From contig DHLX01000029.1 in the NCBI GenBank assembly GCA_002405475.1, forward strand, positions 1 to 64,000: 64,000 nucleotides of DNA, read 5' to 3'. Of this stretch, positions 8,464 through 16,684 are shown piece by piece. The position numbers and the translations under genes were made by a program. Below the pieces are notes generated by a model, which ran no database searches, was not told the DNA's origin, and saw nothing but the letters and a program-made list of their open reading frames with translations. The stretch's first letter is position 1, and every line of letters begins with the position of its first letter. Source of the DNA: Burkholderiales bacterium UBA4657. Lineage in GTDB: Bacteria; Pseudomonadota; Gammaproteobacteria; Burkholderiales; Burkholderiaceae_E.

Positions 8464-9946
8464 CTCTGCACCCTATCTGAGGGCGCTCAACTTTCGAGTG
8501 GTGCTTTTCGCAGTCTTTACACTACTGCTACCGGGTTCAGCTGCCAGAGCACTCGATGTGAGTGCTCCATTTACAGATCCTTTGAGCACTCTTCCCGAGA
8601 TCATACGAACTGGTGTCACCTTGCCGGGAGATGCCGCCCCCTTTCCATGTTCAGAGGATAAAGATTTTTCCACCTCGTTAACGTTGGCTGAAGCGGTGGA
8701 CATCGCGCTATGTAATAACCCTCAAGTGAAAGCAGCATGGGCTTCTATCAAAATCCAAGCCAGTGAGCTTGGCCAGGCGCGAGCTTCGTACTTACCTTCG
8801 GCCTCGATAACTACCAATCGTTTACAAACTTCTACTAAGTACCCACGTCAGAATGGACAAGACACGGTTGCAACAGGCGATGCAATAGCCGCCACATTTT
8901 CCTGGCGTATTTTTGATTTTGGTGGCAGAGAGGCAAATCGCCAGTCTGCTAATCAATTGTTGATCGCTGCAATTTCTAGTCATGATGCCGTCTTACAAAA
9001 AACTCTTTCAAATTTGGTACAGGCTTATTTCGACGCACAATCAGCACAGTCGGAACTACGTACGAAAATGAAAAATCTGGAAATTTCTGACGGCATTTTA
9101 GCTAGTGCACGTCGGCGTGAAGAACGAGGTTTGGGCTCTCGTACCGAGACATTACAAGCAGCGACACTACATGCGAAGGCCGCTCTTGAGAGAGGAAGAG
9201 CTGTTGGTACTAACCAACGTGCCCAGGCAATCTTGGCCTATGCACTTGGGGTATCAATTAAAACCCCAATTACGCTTTCTGAAGATCTGCGAGACGACAA
9301 AGAAATTGAGATACTGCGACTTGATGATTGGCTGACAATTGCTACTGAATCACACCCGTCGATAAAAGCGGCTCGCGCGCAATGGGAGGCCGCAAAGTAT
9401 AAAATTGCCTCTGCACGTTCCGAGGGTTTGCCAACTTTTGATTTTTCGGCAAGTTATAACGAAAATGGTTATCCGGGGCAGGGTCTTTCTGCGGTAAAGA
9501 CCCAAGTAACAACTATTGGTATCTCAATGACGATACCTGTATTCGATGGCTTTTCCCGTACTTACAAAATCAGAGGCGCAGAGTCTTTGGCGGATCAGCG
9601 TCGCGCTGAGCTTGATGATATTGAAAATAACGTTTTGTCGGAAATTGTCAAGGCACACGCGGACACGCTGGCTTCAATTCTGAATTTACAGGCGGCAGAT
9701 AACTTGTTGAATGCTGCACAAGAATCCATGAATGGCGCGCAACGTAAATTTGAAAAGGGCGCAGCAGACATTAGCGAAATACTTAATACGCAAACTGCAT
9801 TATTGGATGCCCAGCAAGAGCATGTCAGGAGTTTGGCGGAATGGCGTTCTGCCCGGCTGAGATTGCTTGCTGGCGCTGGTGTGTTGGGACGGACTTTTTT
9901 ACATACTACCAAGTATCAGAGGGAAAAAATCAGCTCTTATCAGTAG
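8453..9946 (+). CDS. TolC-family outer membrane efflux protein
   Basis: I start it at ATG 8453 (497 residues). In-frame GTG 8441 and TTG 8426 lie inside the adaptor gene. A signal peptide covers about residues 1-37, with a hydrophobic core FRVVLFAVFTLLLPG and cleavage after ARA. Two outer-membrane-factor repeats follow: LTLAEAVDIALCNNPQVKAAWASI at the front, then WLTIATESHPSIKAARAQWEAAK near the middle. Each repeat ends in long alpha-helical stretches, the second with GAADISEILNTQTALLDAQQEHV...WRSARLRLLAGAGVLG. This is the trimeric exit duct for the RTX substrate. The usual family end is at GVLG. The last dozen or so residues and the TAG stop (9944-9946) run into the terminal repeat of the IS element, so the native tail may have been altered. 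Confidence 0.92.
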   Translation: MSVNSAPYLRALNFRVVLFAVFTLLLPGSAARALDVSAPFTDPLSTLPEIIRTGVTLPGDAAPFPCSEDKDFSTSLTLAEAVDIALCNNPQVKAAWASIKIQASELGQARASYLPSASITTNRLQTSTKYPRQNGQDTVATGDAIAATFSWRIFDFGGREANRQSANQLLIAAISSHDAVLQKTLSNLVQAYFDAQSAQSELRTKMKNLEISDGILASARRREERGLGSRTETLQAATLHAKAALERGRAVGTNQRAQAILAYALGVSIKTPITLSEDLRDDKEIEILRLDDWLTIATESHPSIKAARAQWEAAKYKIASARSEGLPTFDFSASYNENGYPGQGLSAVKTQVTTIGISMTIPVFDGFSRTYKIRGAESLADQRRAELDDIENNVLSEIVKAHADTLASILNLQAADNLLNAAQESMNGAQRKFEKGAADISEILNTQTALLDAQQEHVRSLAEWRSARLRLLAGAGVLGRTFLHTTKYQREKISSYQ

Positions 9947-11270
9947 TGTCCGGTTAAAAGTCGAATAAATTCAATTGGTTAGCGGAATTGTTTTGGATAT
10001 TAAGTGGGGTGTTGTCTGCAAAGGCTTGAAATAGCTGGGTTTTTTCGAAAACCGACACCGATAGAATCTGTAGCAAAGTGTAGAGAGAGGCATCGAGTTG
10101 CAACTCCTTTTTGACAATGGCAATCAGCACATAGGTCGATACGGCGCACCAGATTTGCGTTTTGACGGCGTTCTCGCTCGTGCCCAGGAATTTCTTGATA
10201 CGCAGATGCTGCTTGATCCACTTGAAGAACAATTCCACCTGCCAGCGATTCTTGTACAGTGCGGCAATCGTCAGCGGCGGCAGCGTTGTATTGTTGGTCA
10301 GAAAGATCAGGTTCTTGCCCGAGGCCGGGTCTTTGAATTTGATACGACGCAAATGCTCGGGGTAGTCCTGCGAAACGTAATAGCCGTTCAATGCGATGAT
10401 CTGGTCGCACATCACGCCCGTCTCTTTGTCGCTGTGCGCGGAATACACGCGGCGCGCATTCATATTGCTTTTGGCGCGCGTCACAAAGAAAGCGCCCGCC
10501 TGATGCATCTTGTACAGTCTGGAAAAATCCAGATAGCCGCGATCCATCACATAGAATGCCCCTGCCTCGGTCGGCAGGAAGTCCAGCACATTCACCTCGT
10601 GCAGCTTGCCGTCGGAAATGTGGATGAAAGCCGGAATGGCGCCACGCAAGTCCAGCAAGGTGTGCAGCTTGATCGCCGCCTTGGCCTGGCGAAACGGCGC
10701 CCACTCGAACAAAGACAGGCACAGGTCGATGGTCGTAGCGTCCAGGGCGTAGACGGTATTGCTCAATTCCAGTCCGAGATCGCAATCGCTGTAGAGCTTG
10801 CGAGCGCGTCGAATCAACAAGGCCGCCACATCGGCCCAGATGCGCCAGTCGCGCGAGTCGTTGGCATCGGCCAGGGTGGAGCGATGCACGCGGTGACGCA
10901 ATCCCATCGCGTAAAGCTTGCTGGCATTGGCAGCCAAAGTGGCTTCGATGTCGCGCAGCGATTCGCGCCAAGTCAACTGCGCAAACGCCATGACGCGAAA
11001 TTGTTCGGCGCAGGTCATGCGGCGCACGCCAAAGTTTCCATCGTAGCGATCCACGATGCGGGTAAAACTCGTCCACGGCACAAACTCCATGATTTGTGCA
11101 AACAGCGTCTTGCCAACATTCATGGCGAGTCTCCCAGGACATTAATCCCGGGAAAATACCGAAAAATGCATGTTCAAGATTCAAATCGGCACCAAATAAA
11201 ATCGCCTGAAAAGCCGCGCCAGTCTTGGCTTTCGGGTAAGTTGCGTTCAATTTAACCGGACACTACTGAT
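9939..11270. mobile_element. IS4-family insertion sequence
   Basis: The element is 1,332 bases long and bounded by perfect 20-base inverted repeats: ATCAGTAGTGTCCGGTTAAA at 9939-9958 and its complement at 11251-11270. The true IS tip may lie a few bases inside. It holds one DDE transposase gene on the minus strand. I see no direct target duplication at either possible tip: flanks read CAGCTCTT on the left and CCATTTAT on the right. The left repeat supplies the stop codon of the tolC-like gene. Confidence 0.88.
9954..11123 (-). CDS. IS4-family DDE transposase
   Basis: The transposase has 389 residues and appears intact. It carries a DUF4372-type N-terminus (MNVGKTLFAQIMEFVPW...FARIVDRYDGN-like). 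The catalytic residues fit the DDE pattern: first Asp in VYALDATTIDL, second Asp in FYVMDRGYLDF, and Glu in the Y-R-E-K signature of YKNRWQVELFFKWIKQ. It cuts and rejoins the IS ends. No frameshift is visible, so the element may still be mobile. The long open frames on the opposite strand here are by-products of codon bias. Confidence 0.92.
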   Translation of the reverse strand: MNVGKTLFAQIMEFVPWTSFTRIVDRYDGNFGVRRMTCAEQFRVMAFAQLTWRESLRDIEATLAANASKLYAMGLRHRVHRSTLADANDSRDWRIWADVAALLIRRARKLYSDCDLGLELSNTVYALDATTIDLCLSLFEWAPFRQAKAAIKLHTLLDLRGAIPAFIHISDGKLHEVNVLDFLPTEAGAFYVMDRGYLDFSRLYKMHQAGAFFVTRAKSNMNARRVYSAHSDKETGVMCDQIIALNGYYVSQDYPEHLRRIKFKDPASGKNLIFLTNNTTLPPLTIAALYKNRWQVELFFKWIKQHLRIKKFLGTSENAVKTQIWCAVSTYVLIAIVKKELQLDASLYTLLQILSVSVFEKTQLFQAFADNTPLNIQNNSANQLNLFDF

Positions 11271-11300
11271 CCATTTATGATGTTAAACTGATGCGGGTGT

Positions 11301-13172
11301 ATGAATCGTTTTCTATTAAAAATGTCGACAATGCTTATTATCAGAACCGTGGTAAATAAATTGTGTGCATTCCGCTGGCTGTTGAACGGGGTTGCCAAAC
11401 GTTTGTTCCTGCTGTTCGTTTTTATTTGTTTATGGGCGTGTGGTGGCGGTACTTTTGTCACCTCCCCCCCCTTGCTCAATATCAAGGCGCAAGGGATTAA
11501 AACCTTGCAGTTCTATTGGCCAGCCGTATCTGACGCCCAAGAATATCGACTTCTCGAGGACACCTCAGGATCAGGTGATTTCACTCAGATAGCGACTTTA
11601 AATGCCGGTATCACGAACTATGACTATAGTTTGCCTTCAATATCAGCACGTGTGAATGCACGCTATCGATTACAATCTTGTAATAGGGCAGGTTGCAGTA
11701 ATAGTCGGACAGATGTTTCCGCAATTCCCGCCCTAAATCAAGCTATTGGTTATATAAAAGCCTCAAATACCGATGCCGATGATCGATTTGGCTGGTCGGT
11801 TGCTATATCTTCGGACGGTAACACACTGGCGGTTGGTGCCTACGACGAAGATAGCGATGCTACTGGCGGCAATAATGCAACAAGCAATTCTGGTGCCGTA
11901 TATATATTTAGCCGTAGTGGTAATGCTTGGGTTCAAGAAGCATTGATTAAAGCCTCAAATACTGATGCTGATGATCGATTTGGCTGGTCGGTGGCACTGT
12001 CGGGGGATGGCAACATATTGGCAGTAGGTGCCCCCAACGAGGACAGCAACGCTAAAGGAATAATTGGCGCAGATCAGATCAATAACCTCGCCCCTAATGC
12101 TGGCGCTACCTATATATATTCGCGTAATGGCAGTACTTGGCTGCAACAGGCCTACATTAAAGCTTCAAATACCGACGCGGGTGATTTCTTTGGTGCTGCA
12201 CTTGCTCTATCTATTGATGGCACCACACTGGCGGTAGGTGCTTATGGTGAGGGTGGTATCACGACAGGTACCAGTGGGTCTGGCCAAACTGATAATTCAG
12301 CACCAAATTCTGGCGCTGCTTATGTATTTATACGAAGTGGAAATAACTGGACACAACAAGCCTACATTAAGGCATCAAATACAGACGCAGGCGATCAATT
12401 TGGTTGGGCGCTTGCATTATCAGGTGACGGTGCCATGCTTGCAGTCGGAGCGTACAACGAGGACAGCAATGCTATGGGCACATCCGGCTCTGGTCAGGCG
12501 AGTAATTCCGCAGAAAATTCCGGCGCTGTGTATGTCTTTACCCGCAGCGGGACTGGCTGGTCACAACAAGCCTATATCAAAGCTTCTAATGCGGAAAAAA
12601 ATGACGTATTCGGTATTAGTGTGGCACTGTCGGCAGACGCTAGTACTTTGGCAGTTGGAGCTTATGGTGAAGCGAGTAATGCTACAGGTACCAGCGGCTC
12701 CGGCCAATCTGACAATAGTAAGGCTTTTTCCGGGGCTGTGTATGTCTTTACGCGCAGCGGGACTAGTTGGTCACAACAAGCCTACATTAAAGCTTTCAAC
12801 ACCGATGTTTTATATTATTTTGGTGCAGCAGTTGCATTATCTGCTGACGGTACCACGCTGGCGGTGGGCGCTTACGGCGAGACTAGTAATGCCAAAGGTA
12901 TAGGCGGCATTCAGACTGACTTGGCAATTTATGCGGGTGCGGTGTACGTATATACGCGCAACAACGGGACATGGAACCCACAAGCTTATCTAAAAGCACC
13001 AAATAGCGACGAAAACGACAACTTTGGCTCTGCCCTGGCATTGTCATCGAATGCACTCACTCTAGCGGTTGGTGCATATGGTGAAAGCAGCAGCGCCATG
13101 GGAACAATCAATGCAGAGGGGCTACAGTCCAACAATTCTGCAACAAAAGCTGGCGCAATTTATATATATTAG
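11301..13172 (+). CDS. FG-GAP (integrin-like beta-propeller) repeat lipoprotein
   Basis: The product has 623 residues from the first ATG. A hydrophobic stretch LFLLFVFICLWAC followed by GGG near residue 47 looks like a lipoprotein signal. The 30-odd residues before it are unusually long, so the true start may be a GTG or TTG further in (for example 11349 or 11361). Residues 60-145 resemble a fibronectin-III-like domain (LQFYWPAVSDAQEYRLLED...YRLQSCNRAGCSN). Seven FG-GAP-like units follow, each with a form of YIKASNTDADDRFGWSVALS, LAVGAY and GAVYVFTRSG. The family is thought to form surface beta-propellers used in binding; the ligand is unknown. The gene begins only 30 bases from the IS end, so its native promoter may be lost or replaced. 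Confidence 0.8.
   Translation: MNRFLLKMSTMLIIRTVVNKLCAFRWLLNGVAKRLFLLFVFICLWACGGGTFVTSPPLLNIKAQGIKTLQFYWPAVSDAQEYRLLEDTSGSGDFTQIATLNAGITNYDYSLPSISARVNARYRLQSCNRAGCSNSRTDVSAIPALNQAIGYIKASNTDADDRFGWSVAISSDGNTLAVGAYDEDSDATGGNNATSNSGAVYIFSRSGNAWVQEALIKASNTDADDRFGWSVALSGDGNILAVGAPNEDSNAKGIIGADQINNLAPNAGATYIYSRNGSTWLQQAYIKASNTDAGDFFGAALALSIDGTTLAVGAYGEGGITTGTSGSGQTDNSAPNSGAAYVFIRSGNNWTQQAYIKASNTDAGDQFGWALALSGDGAMLAVGAYNEDSNAMGTSGSGQASNSAENSGAVYVFTRSGTGWSQQAYIKASNAEKNDVFGISVALSADASTLAVGAYGEASNATGTSGSGQSDNSKAFSGAVYVFTRSGTSWSQQAYIKAFNTDVLYYFGAAVALSADGTTLAVGAYGETSNAKGIGGIQTDLAIYAGAVYVYTRNNGTWNPQAYLKAPNSDENDNFGSALALSSNALTLAVGAYGESSSAMGTINAEGLQSNNSATKAGAIYIY
11751..13172 (+). repeat. Seven tandem FG-GAP coding repeats
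   Basis: Units begin near 11751, 11943, 12153, 12363, 12573, 12783 and 12987, giving periods of 192, 210, 210, 210, 210 and 204 bases. Several stretches such as CAACAAGCCTACATTAA are nearly identical between units. The close DNA identity suggests recent duplication or gene conversion within the gene. Confidence 0.8.
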
Positions 13173-13217
13173 CAAGGGGCAGGGTGGATATTGCCGTGTC
13201 ACTGGCTCTCATATAAT

Positions 13218-13605
13218 ATGAAATTGCAATTGGCTGGCTAATGTCACACTTTGCATAGTTGACTGTCTTAATCCCCATTTGGCCCTACGCGCCCTAGATA
13301 AGTGCATGGAACTATGCAACTTCCACAGTGTGCTATTTTTCACACATGAGGAAATTCAGATCAACCCTGGTGTGGAATGGGTCAATATAAACCAAATAAA
13401 CGATATACAAGCCTATAATCGTTTTATCCTTAAAGATCTGGCTGCCCATATCAGTACAGATTTCGCTCTGCTGATCCAGTGGGACGGATACATCTTAGAT
13501 ACGCAGTATTGGCGATCGGATTTCATGGACTACGACTATATTGGCGCAAGATGGCATTGGCAACTTCAATGGCTAATACGGCTAATGGTCGTACATTTTT
13601 TCTGA
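13218..13605 (+). pseudogene. DUF5672 family gene, frameshifted and truncated
   Basis: From ATG 13218 the frame reads MKLQLA and then hits a stop. Removing one copy of the tandem GGCT at 13232-13239 restores a continuous product: MKLQLANVTLCIVDCLNPHLALRALDKCMELC and onward, which is the usual start of this family. The middle is well kept (YNRFILKDLAAHISTDFALLIQWDGYILDTQYW...DYDYIGARWHW). After about 13,560 the family sequence stops, where VGNGGFSLRS would be expected, and the frame runs into an opposite-strand gene fragment until a stop at 13605. The gene is thus broken at both ends. Known members are glycosyltransferase-like proteins of unproven role. A truncated TTG-started protein (13279-13605) could in principle still be made. 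Confidence 0.75.
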
Positions 13606-13813
13606 ACAATGCCAGAACCAGAGCTAATCCGAGAAGATTCATGAAAAGGTGCGCCCAGGTCAGATGCACCCAAACCCCAGTTACCAGACGCCAGACTTCG
13701 CCTTCAAGTACCAGCACTCGATCATACTTGGCGAACTCAACAGGAGCCAGAAACTGTACTGTTACTGTGACTACGATGATATAAAACAGCGCAAAGCTGG
13801 GAGAGGTTCGCAA
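13523..13813 (-). pseudogene. Rhombosortase-like intramembrane protease, 3'-truncated
   Basis: The frame has 96 residues and starts with TTG at 13813, preceded by a strong AGGGGG (plus-strand CCCCCT at 13822-13827). It shows a first membrane helix (FALFYIIVVTVTVQFL), then GEVWRLVTGVWVHLTWAHLFMNLLGLALVLALF, the conserved N-terminal block of rhomboid proteases of the rhombosortase type. The catalytic GxSG serine and second histidine should lie about 80-120 residues further on and are missing. The last dozen codons are antisense to the DUF5672 gene. A deletion has therefore joined the two genes tail to tail near 13,560. The product would be inactive. Confidence 0.7.
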
Positions 13814-13949
13814 TGGTAATTCCCCCTGAAATTAAGCAGATTTAAAAGTAGAATTTTCTTATCATGATTTGAAGGAAGTTTTCCAGGAAGAAATCACCAG
13901 TCCATGGTCGGTATTTGCATCGCACTCAATCAACCAGCTCACGTACCGC

Positions 13950-14026
13950 ATGCTGGCGATACCGCTGAAGTGATGGCGCCGAGCGGTAAGCACGAAGTGG
14001 AGATTATCGACATCAAATACGTTTGA
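13950..14026 (+). pseudogene. Possible C-terminal remnant of a GreA/GreB-family gene
   Basis: The plus frame ending at the TGA 14024-14026 reads AGDTAEVMAPSGKHEVEI, then IDIKYV and the stop. This resembles the last strand pair of GreA-type transcript cleavage factors (GD.VEV..P.G...YEI..V.Y). Upstream of about 13950 no further GreA-like sequence is seen in this frame. The match is short and may be chance. Confidence 0.3.
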
Positions 14027-14083
14027 TGGCTTGATCGCGCTAACCATGTTTTTTCTAGCTTTAACTTTGGCGCTGCCGTTGTT

Positions 14084-15040
14084 TCAGTAGTCAGCAGCCT
14101 CATGTATTGCGCAGAGCAAACGAAGCGTTTCAGCATGATAGGGATTTAGGGCAAGAATCGCAGCGCATTTTTCTTGTGCATTTTTAAGTTCACCGTCTTT
14201 GAATGATCGCTGCGCTTCATTTAAAAATTGAATGATCTGTTTGATTAGAGACCGATCATATATCCAGAGAATTTTTCTAGATGAAAACTCTTTTTCATGG
14301 TGTGGGTGGTGTTGAACGTCGGCGCGCATTTCATAAAAAACAGAGTATTTTTCGCTTCCCACCCATGACTTGTATTTAAGCAATTCTCGAAAAATTAGGC
14401 GGTCTTCTCCAGTGCCATCAGGAAATGCGGATAACGCCCAGAGGGGAAATAAGGAGTGGCAAACCTCTTTGTTAACCAGTAAACAACTGGGGCTTACAAA
14501 GCCACCAAATCGCTGCAGATTAATTCCGCGCCCCGGCCCTAACGAATCCCATTCATCTCGGCAAATAGGCCATTCGGTATCTTGGTCTACGAACCAACGA
14601 TACGAAAATGCCCAAGCCTTATCCGAGATCGCAGACAGCAGGCTCGATAAGTGATCAGACCCCCACCAATCGTCATCATCCAGATAAGCAATAAAGCGAC
14701 TGTTCGCGGCGTAACTTAGGATCGTGCGGATCGCCCCGCTGTATTGGTTTGAATAAATTCCACCATGACGAATGGATGTTGAATAACCAAGGTCTAATGT
14801 CGTGATACAAACATTTTCTGGGCGCTCTCGTAAAAGAACATCAAGACAATTGGCGTCGCCTAAGTGCTTATCGATTCCGATCAGTATTTGAATACGGCCA
14901 GACAAGTCTTGGTTGTAGACAGAGCGCACGGCGCGCAACAGTGTCGGGCGTAAAACGGTGGGGATAACAACGGCGACATCAAATTTTTTTTGAATATCAA
15001 GCGGCATTGTCGATTCGCAAACTGTATTCTTCAATGCCAT
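14084..15040 (-). CDS. Family 2 glycosyltransferase with TPR-like tail
   Basis: I start it at ATG 15040 (318 residues), which has GAGGG about 9 bases upstream. Longer in-frame starts would run into the neighbouring methyltransferase gene. The GT-A fold begins VAVVIPTVLRPTLLRAVRSV. The metal and nucleotide-sugar binding motif is FIAYLDDDDWWGSDHL, and a later acidic stretch GTGEDRLIFRELL fits the catalytic base region. The last 60 residues (QFLNEAQRSFKDGELKNAQE...LNPYHAETLRLL) form one to two TPR-like helices. It is a soluble cytoplasmic enzyme; donor and acceptor are unknown. It is the last gene of the accessory region, in the same direction as the housekeeping block to its right. Confidence 0.8.
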   Translation of the reverse strand: MALKNTVCESTMPLDIQKKFDVAVVIPTVLRPTLLRAVRSVYNQDLSGRIQILIGIDKHLGDANCLDVLLRERPENVCITTLDLGYSTSIRHGGIYSNQYSGAIRTILSYAANSRFIAYLDDDDWWGSDHLSSLLSAISDKAWAFSYRWFVDQDTEWPICRDEWDSLGPGRGINLQRFGGFVSPSCLLVNKEVCHSLFPLWALSAFPDGTGEDRLIFRELLKYKSWVGSEKYSVFYEMRADVQHHPHHEKEFSSRKILWIYDRSLIKQIIQFLNEAQRSFKDGELKNAQEKCAAILALNPYHAETLRLLCAIHEAADY

Positions 15041-15077
15041 TTTTCCCTCAGTGGAGTCTGAAAATGTTTGCAGTATT

Positions 15078-16274
15078 TTACTGCCGATTTGACCCTGACA
15101 CCATATCGAAAATAAACAAGCGGCATTCCAGCGCACCGTTGAATACGGGGATTTTTCTTTTGGGCTGCAGCCGTAACTGTCGAGGTAAATTCATATCATT
15201 CGAAATCAGCGCGACACGCCAGCCGGCAAAGTGTTTTTTGAGTGTGCTGGCAAACTCAGCGTAGAAAGCAGCATCGGGAATCGCACTGCTGTCGGCAGAC
15301 TGTACTTCCTGGCCATGCCGCAGGCCAATGCGCTCACCATAGGGCGGGTTGCCGAGTATCAGACCGGGTTGATCGCTGAGTGGGCGCAATTCCCGCGCAT
15401 CGAGCATGCTGACCTGAATCTCGACCCCGGCACGCTTGGCATTTTGACTGGTCATGCCACAGGCTTTGCCAGAAATATCATTGGCCAGAATCGGTACCGG
15501 ACAGCGTTCGAGCCGTTGTTGTTCGGCTTCTGTTTTGAGTTGTCGCCATAGGCCGCGATCAAAATTTTTCAGTTTTTCAAAACCGAAAGGGCGCGCAATG
15601 CCCGGTGCAATGTGTTGTGCGATATGGGCGGCTTCAATGGCAATAGTGCCGCTGCCGCAGAACGGGTCAATCAAGTGCTGGGACCCATTCCAGCCCGCCA
15701 GATGCAGCAAGCCTGCTGCCAGATTTTCACGCAATGGTGCCAGCCCTTTTTCCAGCCGCCAGCCGCGCTTGAACAAGTTTTCGCCCGAGGTGTCCAGATA
15801 TAAGGTGGCGTGACGCTCGGTCAGAAAAACATGAATGCGCACGTCAGGGGCTTCAGTATTAACGCTGGGACGCGCCCCCGTGGCTTCACGAAACTGGTCG
15901 CAAATGGCGTCTTTAACGCGCAAGGTAATGAAGTCCAGACTTCTGAGCGGTGACTTGATGCCAACCGTTTCGACTTTAATGGTGTTGTCGGTGTTGAACC
16001 ACGCGCGCCAGTTGACACTACCAGCCAGACGAAAAATGTCGTCTTCCTGTTGATAAGGAGCTTCAGCCACGCGACGTAGTACCCGGCTGGCAACGCGTGA
16101 GCGTAAATTGACCCGGTAAGCCAAGTCTGCAGCTCCGGCAAACGCTACTCCCCCCGCGGTGGGCTGAATGCGTTGCGCACCGCAGGCATTTAACTCCTCG
16201 ACTAGCGCCGGTTCCAGTCCACGCGGACAGGGCGCAAACCAGTGTACTAACTCAGAACGGTTTGAAGATGACAA
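15078..16274 (-). CDS. rlmL: THUMP-domain 23S rRNA methyltransferase, RlmL N-terminal type
   Basis: The product has 398 residues. The N-terminal THUMP domain binds RNA (WFAPCPRGLEPALVEELNACG..., then ITLRVKDAICDQF). The C-terminal Rossmann methyltransferase has the SAM motif LIDPFCGSGTIAIEAA near residue 210 and the amino-methylating motif LGNPPYGERIG near 310. E. coli RlmL makes m2G2445 in 23S rRNA and is a fusion with RlmK; this protein has only the RlmL half, as is usual in betaproteobacteria. Its start overlaps the hemJ end by 23 bases, so the two are probably co-transcribed. Substrate position is inferred from family. Confidence 0.85.
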   Translation of the reverse strand: MSSSNRSELVHWFAPCPRGLEPALVEELNACGAQRIQPTAGGVAFAGAADLAYRVNLRSRVASRVLRRVAEAPYQQEDDIFRLAGSVNWRAWFNTDNTIKVETVGIKSPLRSLDFITLRVKDAICDQFREATGARPSVNTEAPDVRIHVFLTERHATLYLDTSGENLFKRGWRLEKGLAPLRENLAAGLLHLAGWNGSQHLIDPFCGSGTIAIEAAHIAQHIAPGIARPFGFEKLKNFDRGLWRQLKTEAEQQRLERCPVPILANDISGKACGMTSQNAKRAGVEIQVSMLDARELRPLSDQPGLILGNPPYGERIGLRHGQEVQSADSSAIPDAAFYAEFASTLKKHFAGWRVALISNDMNLPRQLRLQPKRKIPVFNGALECRLFIFDMVSGSNRQ

Positions 16275-16683
16275 GAGTGACAGTGCCTATGAGGACGACG
16301 ACAGGAAGTTCATTGATCCAGCGATAGAACACATGGGAACGGCCATTACGGTCATGCTTGAAATCGAGCATGAGCTTGCCGAGCCAGAGGTGGTACAGCA
16401 CCAGCAAAAAAACCAGTGTCAGCTTGGCATGCATCCAGCCCATGCCAAAGCCCACGCGCCAGCCACCCCACAGCCACAGACCGAACACCAGGGTCAGGAC
16501 TGCACCCGGGGTCATAATGCCCCAGAACAGTTTGCGTTCCATGATTTTGAAGCGCTCCTGACTGATTTTGTCTTCGCTCATGGCGTGGTACACAAACAGG
16601 CGTGGCAGATAAAATAATCCGGCAAACCAGGTCACCATGAAAATAATGTGCAGCGTTTTGAGCCAGAGATAAGTAGTTTCCAT
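16252..16683 (-). CDS. hemJ: HemJ-type protoporphyrinogen oxidase / CopD-like membrane protein
   Basis: The product has 143 residues from ATG 16683, with an AGGA site just before it. There are four membrane helices: KTLHIIFMVTWFAGLFYLPRLFVYH, LFWGIMTPGAVLTLVFGLWLW, HAKLTLVFLLVLYHLW and LPVVVLIGTVTLVIF. The paired histidines in the first helix (LHII and VYH), the MHAK motif and the Trp/Arg pattern match HemJ, which oxidises protoporphyrinogen IX to protoporphyrin IX in haem synthesis. The start lies 2 bases from the proA stop, so an operon proA-hemJ-rlmL is likely. Confidence 0.85.
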   Translation of the reverse strand: METTYLWLKTLHIIFMVTWFAGLFYLPRLFVYHAMSEDKISQERFKIMERKLFWGIMTPGAVLTLVFGLWLWGGWRVGFGMGWMHAKLTLVFLLVLYHLWLGKLMLDFKHDRNGRSHVFYRWINELPVVVLIGTVTLVIFKPF

Positions 16684-16684
16684 A

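Noticed and set aside
10000..11255. Two long open frames (about 385 and 416 codons) overlapping the transposase gene on both strands
   Set aside because: The minus-strand 389-residue frame has all transposase motifs. The others carry no family sequence and reflect codon bias, so they are shadows.
11751..13172. Regular 210-base repeats considered as a CRISPR-like or satellite array
   Set aside because: The repeats are in one reading frame and encode FG-GAP units; unit length and lack of spacers exclude CRISPR.
13279..13605. Separate 108-codon gene starting with TTG
   Set aside because: Upstream family sequence continues in a shifted frame to an ATG at 13218, so this is the middle of a broken gene and not a gene of its own.
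13862..14047. Minus-strand frame of 61 codons in the broken-gene zone
   Set aside because: No recognisable family or good ribosome site; it overlaps a possible GreA-like tail on the other strand. It could not be supported as a gene.
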